From NCBI RefSeq assembly GCF_030272615.1, contig NC_081415.1, positions 420,974,257 to 421,034,256 of the forward strand: a stretch of 60,000 bases of DNA, in the 5' to 3' direction. This document shows, piece by piece, positions 53,488 to 60,000 of this stretch (the stretch's first letter is position 1; each line of letters starts with the position of its first letter). Below the pieces are notes generated by a model. It made no database searches. It saw only the letters and a program-made list of their open reading frames with translations, and was not told the DNA's origin. A program made the translations under genes and the position numbers. The stretch is from Cryptomeria japonica. Its lineage: Eukaryota; Streptophyta; Pinopsida; Cupressales; Cupressaceae.

Positions 53488-54955
53488 TTATTGGGGAACA
53501 TTCATTGATTGAGTAAATTTATGTGTCTTATCATCATTATCATTATCTAATTCAGTGTCTTTCCCAAAATATGCCTCAACATTTAAACAATAAGGAAATC
53601 CATGATTATGATGATATTGAGGAAGACTCTCATAAGATCCTAAAAAATCAGTCGAGGAATCATCAATAGAGAAGATATCTAGGGCAGGTTGATTAGAATT
53701 AGAGTCAATGTATTCAGGATGTATTAATGAAAGTGAATTAGAAGAGAAGATGAAATTGAAATTAAGGGATGGTCTCTTAGAGGCTTTTGTGGGTTTAAAG
53801 TGATTATATCCAGGTCCAAAAGATGTTTCACGAATGTTATTCTCTACAGGAACCTTTATCCCTTGTTCATGAGCACCACAACCATTGCTATTATATCCAT
53901 TATTAGCTAAGATGTGGAAACCGAGACCATAAAGAGCAACCATTTCCATAAGAGAAGGTGAGGTTTCATATGTCTGAATGTCATAATTAGTTGAAGTAGG
54001 AGTACAGGAATGTTCAGATTTAGAAGTAGCCACAAAGTTGTTAATATAATGAGTTATTTAGACAAAATGGATTTCTTTATATATTCATTCACATTACTCT
54101 CCTTTCAATCTTAGGTTCTCTTGGAGGGACTTTATATTCTCCTACAAAAGGAGGTGTAAAGTCTAAAGGCCCCCAATCATCACCTAAGAGAACTTCTTTG
54201 GGTAAAGAAGTATCTTCATGAGAATATGGTGATTCGGTTTGAGTGGAAGAAGAATCAAGAGTACTTGAATAAGTAGGAGTACTTGGAGATGTAGGAGTAT
54301 TTGAAGAAGAATTAGAAGTAGTTGAAGAAGTCTTAGAAGATGAGGTTTCCAAACAAGCTTGTAAATTTGTATCAACAAGCAAAGTATACATCTTGTTATT
54401 GTAAATAAATTTAACTTGCTTATCCAAAGTAGAAGGAACAACTTGCATACAATGAATCCAAGGTCATCATAACAAAAGATTGTAGGTAAGATTATCGGGC
54501 ATGACATGAATAGGTGTAGGTAAAATAACAGGTCCTACCTTGATATGTAAGGTTACATTACCCAAAGAAGATCTAGGAACATTATCAAATCCATGAATAG
54601 TGAGAGAATGTGGTTTGATAAGAGAAGTATCCACCTTGATCTTATGCACTAGATTAATGCTACAAACATTAAGGTGAGAGCCATTATCAACGAGAGTTCA
54701 TCTTATAGCATAACCATTAATAAGGACAATGATCATGAGAGGGTCATATTGATGTTGAATCTCATGGGAGGCTAACTCATCTTGTGTGAACACAATTTGA
54801 GCTTTAGGTGTGGCCATGGAGTCAATCAAAGAAGCCACATTATTAGGTGTCGCTGCAAGTGAGATATCTAAAGTCTTTAAAGCATCTTGTAACATTACAT
54901 TATTGACTTTCACGGAATCCCCCCGGCCCAGTAAAACTGAGAAGATCATGAGCAT
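53488..54955 (-). pseudogene. Gypsy-2 protease region and linker
   Basis: The frame 54955-54698 has DALKTLDISLAATPN and IVFTQDELASHEIQHQ. After a TGA comes LVDNGSHLNVCSINL, the retropepsin active site in its D-N-G form, then HGFDNVPRSSLGNVTLHIKV, THIHVMP-like LPTPIHVMPDNLTYNLLL, and a stop in place of the Gly before RPWIH. A Ser/Thr-rich linker (54448-54089) with WGPLDFTPPFVGEYKVPPRE and an Asn/Ser-rich stretch (54033-53488) lead to RT. The text parallels Gypsy-1. Insertion B (54901-55524) splits the gene upstream. Confidence 0.75.
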
Positions 54956-55524
54956 GATCCAAAAGATTTCTTAGGATGTTGAAACTATGAAGGTTGTCCA
55001 TGAGCGCATAATTGAGAAGCTGGGAGAGTCTGTGAGTGATATCAAGGAAAACTTGAACAATCTAGTGGAAATCAATAGGGAAGCGATGAAAAATAGTGCT
55101 GATGGTTTGGAGAAAATTAATTCCATGATGATCAACTATAGAACCAGGACCATCGCCAGTGACCCTCCCTTGGGGGAAAAGCAAAAAAAGAATGCCTTGG
55201 AGGCTGGACATAGTGCTGGTGGTAGGAAGACTAGCTCGAGTCCTTGCACTAGAACCAGTTTCCAGAGCCAGGACCAGGAAATCTCCAGTTTCATCATGGA
55301 GGATTTGGAGAAAATTAATAAGAGGATTATTCAAAAAAATTCTGAATTGGTGCACTCTCTTAGTTGAGTGCTTTGCCCTGTTTTTTGGCTATGTTGTTTT
55401 GGTTTTTGATATGTGTGGGGTTTATCCCCTGTTTTGCTTAGTTTTATTTTCTGGTTGGCTGCTGGCCTTGGTCTGTAATACTTTGGGTTTCAGGTCCCTG
55501 TAGAACCTATTTATCTTTATCAAA
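54901..55524 (+). mobile_element. LINE-like insertion B with terminal coiled-coil ORF
   Basis: 624 bp between AACATTACAT (54891-54900) and AACATTACAT (55525-55534), a perfect 10-bp duplication. It interrupts the minus-strand reading LIQTSSIHHVM|LQDALKT. The 3' end GTAGAACC...TTATCTTTATCAAAA resembles insertion A. It contains only the ORF below plus about 155 bp of T/G-rich 3' sequence. Confidence 0.8.
54987..55367 (+). pseudogene. Coiled-coil protein of insertion B, unknown function
   Basis: 126 codons from an in-frame ATG. The reading is also open from the insertion border (LTFTESPRPSKTEKIMSMIQ) except for a TAG at 54972, so the 5' part was truncated. Helical segments with Leu/Ile heptads (ERIIEKLGESVSDIKENLNN, DLEKINKRIIQKNSELVHSL) flank a Ser/Arg-rich middle (KTSSSPCTRTSFQSQ). 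There is no RT, endonuclease or knuckle. The general layout (helix, basic middle, terminal helix, stop, short 3' end) parallels insertion A. No family recognised. Confidence 0.5.
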
Positions 55525-55534
55525 AACATTACAT

Positions 55535-55780
55535 GATGTATGGATGAAGTTTGAATTAAATCCCAAAGATATATATTGGTAGGAGTAGCTTTAAGTTGTT
55601 TGATAAGATCATACTCTTTGTTGGAGCTCAAAATTGCAAGTTGCTAAACCCTAAAGGTATGCCAAGCCTTATACTTAGGTTCAACATTCAACTCTAGCCA
55701 ACTAACGAAATAAATCAATGTGATTTTGATTCCCTATTCTTCAGGCTTTGCTAAACCCAGGCGGGTGCACCTTCCAATTA
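55535..55780 (-). pseudogene. gag: Gypsy-2 Gag C-terminal part
   Basis: The minus strand reads PKYKAWHTFRV, then LAILSSNKEYDLIKQLKATP and LWDLIQTSSIHHVM up to insertion B. This is the counterpart of KISLWNLIQTSSHHKLIQEAL in Gypsy-1. Upstream the homology fades. No 5' LTR was identified. Confidence 0.6.
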
Positions 55781-56712
55781 AGCAGATTTAATCTTCCTTT
55801 AGTCTATCTTCTATCTCTATCTCAGAATGGCATGAACTTTTGGAATAGATCGATCTAACTTCTAACACTACTCCTATCTCCTACTTGTATAAAACTGAAA
55901 ATGAAATTTAATTAACTGCTTTTGTTGAGATTATAAGTGTATAATTCTGACCAGTGCCTTCTTCTCTAGTTGGGCTCAGAGTCTTATGTGTTCTTTTTCT
56001 TATTAACTCCTTGTTAGATAGTTTTCAAATTACCATCCACTGTTAATCTTTCCACACTTAATGATTAGATCTTATTATGACAATTACCATATGGGCAATT
56101 TTAATCTTTCCTAGAAAGAGGCTCATACAATAATCAATCCAATAATGTAACTTCTCTTGTTCATTCCACACAACAATGTAGAAGATTGAAAATAATAAAA
56201 CAATCACAACATGCAAAAGAGAATTCTATCAGTCTTTGATTTTCTCAGCATCAAAATAACAAGCTTGACTTGAAAAAAACTTCACAATAATCTTTAACAC
56301 AATATAGAAAAACAAAGCAGGTTGGTATTGTATTACTTATTAGAATATTTTCATTATCTATATAAGTCTTCTGGTTCTTTATATTACAAAAACAATGAGA
56401 TCATCCTCTCTATCCCCCTTTGTATTTTTGGCCTTGATTTCCTTCTTATGAGATAAGTTAAGATAAATATTTGTGTCTCTTCAAAAGTCACAGCCTGGAG
56501 TTCTTTTTAGCTTTTGCAAAAGGAAAGTGAATTCCTTTTACTAACTTTGAAATAAAGCAAGTAAAAAAAAACTAAACTAACTCCTTTAGAACCTGCAAAA
56601 AAAACCAGTTAGTAGCATTCAATCTTGATGTTGGGCTTCACAAGCCTAAATTTCAATTTGTTACAATGGTTTTTCTGTTCTCTGTGTTAAATGTGATAAA
56701 ACAGAGAGTTTA
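55781..56712. other. AT-rich region, no gene
   Basis: No motif-bearing frame, no LTR pair and no tRNA-like structure found. Confidence 0.4.
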
Positions 56713-56855
56713 TGCGCCAGAACAAAGTTCAAATGCACCAACAAAATTATTATATGTGCTACAAGAAATTGCAGATGCACTAGAATAATGTTCAAATGCG
56801 CTAGAAGAAATTTTATATGCACCAAAACAAAGTTCAAATGCGCTAAAATAGTGAC
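56713..56855. repeat. 21-bp tandem repeat, six units plus a partial
   Basis: Units start TG[CT][GA]C[CT] at 56713, 56734, 56755, 56776, 56797, 56818 and 56839 without any indel. Unit ends alternate between GTTCAAA and AT/TTATA. Confidence 0.85.
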
Positions 56856-57607
56856 TGTGTTGGTTAACAGATTTGCCTTTCCTTTAATATTTATATATTT
56901 TAAAATAATGACTCATGCATACCCTTCATGAAAAAGCATATGAACCAACGGTTGGGTGAACCAAGTTTTGGTTTACCCTCTGCATAAGAGTACAACTCCT
57001 CGTAAGATTTTCAATGAATTTTTATGCAAATAACTCAGACAGAAACACACTTTTCACCAAAAAGCGAGAAAGGCTTTCACATTCATTTGCCAACACAAAG
57101 GAACACTACAAGATGATTATCAATAAATGTAAAGCTCACAGACTTTACTCCTGCACATATCCATTCAATATTAAAACTTATTCCACCAAGAATACTCAAT
57201 GTAGCATAAATGTTGATCAATACTCACTCATGCCTCATAGGACAAGGGGGATCAAAATCATTTAAACAACAATGTAGCACTTTTTCTTTATAAAAAAAAA
57301 GATCAATGAATTCACAGACTTAGAAAGAACTGGTAATGAATTAAATATTTCGCACATAAGCATACATCCCAACAGAGATTGCTCTATGTTTCAAACACAC
57401 AGATTTGAAGATCACATCAAAATATAATTCCATTCATGTACCAGAAATGTCTACACTGAAATTCAAAGAAAATTAAGTCTCTTTTTCAAATCAAAGCTTT
57501 TCGGACCTTAAACAAAACTTGCTTAATTACATTTATAGTCCCCACGCCAATAGTTCGTTTAAAAAATAACCCTAAAATTTTAAACTCTACCCCAGAGTTA
57601 AAAGAAA
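56856..57607. other. AT-rich region, no convincing gene
   Basis: A plus-strand frame at 57014-57265 (83 codons) has no recognisable feature and is probably chance. The region may be the 3' part of the element carrying the next ORF. Confidence 0.35.
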
Positions 57608-60000
57608 CTATTTGTTTTGAACCGAATAAAACTTAAATGAGCAACAACCACAAACATGATGACAGCTCATCCGTAAACTGGTCATGACTCCATCGTGGAA
57701 GAAATGGCTGTTGATTTGTCTTGTTTTGTCGCGACACCACACACATTTCTCCACTCCAGATGCATTGTTGAGAAATTCAGGATACCCTGATAGTGCGAGA
57801 GTCCAATGTGTAGGATGCGTTGCTTCCAAACTTCTTTGTCCACGTTCACCTGCATAACTTTTGCTTTATGTGCTTCCAAGTGATCAAAGTAGACTGTTAG
57901 CATCAATTCTATCCTTGCCACTTTAGAAAAGTCATATGTGGTTAGAGACCTCGTCTCTTTAACAAGCTGCACTCTTTCTTTGAAGATTTTGGCCATATAT
58001 GCCGCAGGTTCAATTGTCTGTCCATCGTCCTTCAAGAGTTGTATATCGATGCTTTTTAGATCCTTCTACATTGTATCAATTAGTTCCTTTAATCCTATTA
58101 TTAATTTGGTAGATTCTTCATGACCTTGCTTGATGATATAATTTCTCCATTCAACATTCTTCTTTGACACATACAACACGTTGTCATCCAGGTTTTCTAC
58201 TGGCTTCTCAGTTAGAAATTTCATAACACCAAATTTCTGCACATCATTCATCTGTTCCAAGACTGCTACCCATTTGGTTCTTTCTTTTTCCCATGCAATA
58301 GCTTCTAGTTCTAACTCTTTGCTCACAGTTATGGCGTTGTCATATACCTTGACCATGCTAGCAATATAGTCTGTACCCTGCTGCACTATAGAATCAAGCC
58401 ACTCATCAAATACTTTAGCTATCATGCGGCTTCTTTGGACTTGATCTAACAGTTTTTGATTCACTGGTGATTTGGGATCAAAGGACAATGTCATCTGTGT
58501 CAGGGGTTGAGGACTCGGGTGATGTATGGCGTTGATATACTCTGCCATCTGGGTGACAACTTGTTTCAGCTCCCGTTTGTCCTTCTCATCTTTCCAAGTC
58601 CTGGATATCATCCTCTTTATAGAAGATTCTAAATGTTTGGCATCTACAACCCTTGAAGCAATTCCCAGGTCAATCTTCTCCACAGTAAAATCATCCTCAA
58701 TGGCTTTTTCTGGATCTCTATCTGAGATCGGCTTAGCTACTTCCGCTACCCAATGACCCGTTTCATCATCAACTTCCATCATTGCCTGTGTTTTTAGCTT
58801 CTTGGGTTTAGATATTTTCCCAAGGCACTTGCTTACCATATCCTCCATGGGAATTGTAATAGGGACAATGTTGTGTTTCTTTTCAATCAAAGCTCCAAGC
58901 CATCGAGAAGTACTGGAAGTTTCTTTAGGCGGTGGAGATATCTAAGCATCAGGTGGGTTGACAATAGTCATAGTGCTCATTGGATTTAGCTCTTCTTCAG
59001 GTTCTTTGCCTGCATCTATATCCTGCACTGAAAGGTTTTTTAACACTTGTTGATCCATGATCACTTGGGTTTCTTCACCTGGATCCAAGTCTACAACAAT
59101 TTGATTCCCCACTGGTTCTCTGTTCTTCTTTTTGCTCCTTGAGCAAGTAACTCAAACTGCTGAAGAACTCAGTGGGGACCTCTTTGATCTTCTAGATTGA
59201 ACCTCTCCAATAATAGGCCTTGTGTCACCTGCAACATCAACAATTTTGTTAGAGGAGGAAGTAGGAATCTGAGTTGTAGCAAGTGGACCAACTGTTAATT
59301 CATGGAGTGACAATCAACTCCTTTCTAAATTTTTGATCTCTTAACCACTTCTCCATCCTTCTTATGACATTGAAGGACTTGGCTTGAATATTTTCCTCTT
59401 CCCTTCTATCCCAGTCAATCTTAGGTTTAGGTTTCCCTTGAACCCTTTCATTGAATTCGGGATCCAATACATCTTCCCCTTCCTCTTCTTGTACTCCAGA
59501 CACATTAATGGGCAACTTCATGGTAATAACCTGTTGTAAAGTGAATCTTGACCATAATCTCTTCCTCACTTCAAATTCGTCACAATAGTTTTCCCAGTAA
59601 TCTTCTAACTGAGGTTCATGGAAGAAATGGTCATCAACATTCAGATTTTCTACAGCATATCCCCTACTATCAAACTTTCACTTGGTAATGTAGGGCTGCA
59701 AATTCATTTTCTTGAACTCTAATTCTAGGTTCAAGGCATCAGATACAAATTTACAACTTTAGTAACCAAGTTCAATCAGGAAGACAACTCTGAATTTATC
59801 CTTCATTCCTAACTTTTTGTCAATATGAGCTAACTGTCTGCTTACTTCAATAAGCACATAACTGTCAAAAGCATATGTGGGCAATTTGAATGGTTCACCC
59901 TCAAAACCCCCACTCGAATATAAGTAAATCTGGGAAATTGGTTGAAATAGCTTTCATATATGCTAATCAGCTCCATGGCCTTGACTGGCATTCTTTTATT
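57608..60000 (-). pseudogene. Long unrecognised ORF, running off the window
   Basis: Minus-strand frames 60000-59300, 59290-58066 and 58066-57682 join into one reading of at least about 770 codons with stops near 59800, 59680, 59145, 58925 and 58066 and one frameshift near 59295. The N-terminal part has FPRFTYIRVGVFEGEPFKLP, DSYVLIEVSRQL and PQLEDYWENY...RKRLWSRFTL. The middle is acidic and basic low complexity (SRRSKRSP, SRSKKKNRE), and the C-terminal 300 residues are helical (DKRELKQVVTQMAEYINAIH, AIAWEKERTKWVAVLEQMND). The plan of globular N-terminus, basic linker and helical C-terminus recalls NA1 ORF2, but I see no convincing residue match. There is no RT, integrase or protease. Likely a transposon-borne accessory gene; unproven. 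Confidence 0.6.

Noticed and set aside
54184-54507. Leu-rich minus-strand frame
   Set aside because: Out-of-frame reading of the Ser/Thr linker of Gypsy-2; not a membrane protein.
56713-56855. Regular repeats resembling a CRISPR array
   Set aside because: Contiguous 21-bp tandem units without spacers, in a plant nuclear context.
57014-57265. Plus-strand 83-codon frame
   Set aside because: No recognisable domain and no element context; chance frame in AT-rich DNA.
1-60000. Host protein-coding genes, rRNA or organelle DNA
   Set aside because: Every coding signal that could be identified belongs to a transposable element or a repeat-borne unknown; no spliced host gene or rRNA segment was recognised.

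Overview
The window is retrotransposon-dominated DNA of a large plant nuclear genome. The evidence is nested Ty1/Copia and Ty3/Gypsy LTR elements with initiator-Met tRNA primer sites, plant-type LINE remnants (DUF4283-like ORF1, zf-RVT and RNase H tail), AT-rich spacers and no recognisable host gene, tRNA or rRNA. A gymnosperm or another giant-genome seed plant is likely, but that is inference; nothing here fixes the species.

Layout, left to right. (1) 1-15675: a decayed plus-strand Copia copy is split at 259-263/14074-14078 (AGTAT duplication) by a minus-strand Gypsy remnant (264-14073). That remnant is split by a plus-strand non-autonomous LTR element, NA1 (6839-13677, perfect ATTAG duplication). 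(2) 15676-19673: decayed minus-strand LINE ORF2 with a second LINE-like insertion (about 16762-18737) that carries ORF1 domains and a tRNA-like head. (3) 19674-27758: an orphan LTR plus unclassified internal sequence, interrupted by a second non-autonomous element, NA2 (21174-26690, minus). (4) 27759-35741: minus-strand Copia element Copia-1; its 5' LTR carries a 954-bp LINE-like insertion with a coiled-coil ORF and an 18-bp target duplication. (5) 35742-42217: AT-rich sequence, a 19-bp minisatellite and a decayed plant-mobile-domain gene. (6) 42218-49285: minus-strand Copia-2, the best preserved autonomous-type element. (7) 49286-55780: a compound microsatellite, then a minus-strand Gypsy pol with two RNase H domains, interrupted at 54901-55524 by a second LINE-like insertion with a coiled-coil ORF. 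(8) 55780-60000: AT-rich sequence, a 21-bp tandem repeat, and a long unrecognised minus-strand ORF that runs off the window.

The main finding is that NA1 and NA2 share an unusual gene set despite different LTRs and opposite strands. Each has a Gag-like product made of coiled coil plus four CCHC knuckles with no capsid-like domain seen, then a large protein (about 1,100 codons in NA1) with no protease, integrase or reverse transcriptase. The large proteins can be aligned by eye over roughly 300 residues. Both elements share the primer-site type, C-rich U5 motif, conserved LTR core and polypurine tract with Copia-1 and Copia-2. They therefore look like a parasitic LTR lineage that keeps its own large accessory protein while borrowing Copia enzymes. 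The two coiled-coil LINE-like insertions, with variable-length target duplications and similar 3' ends, are a second unexplained group.
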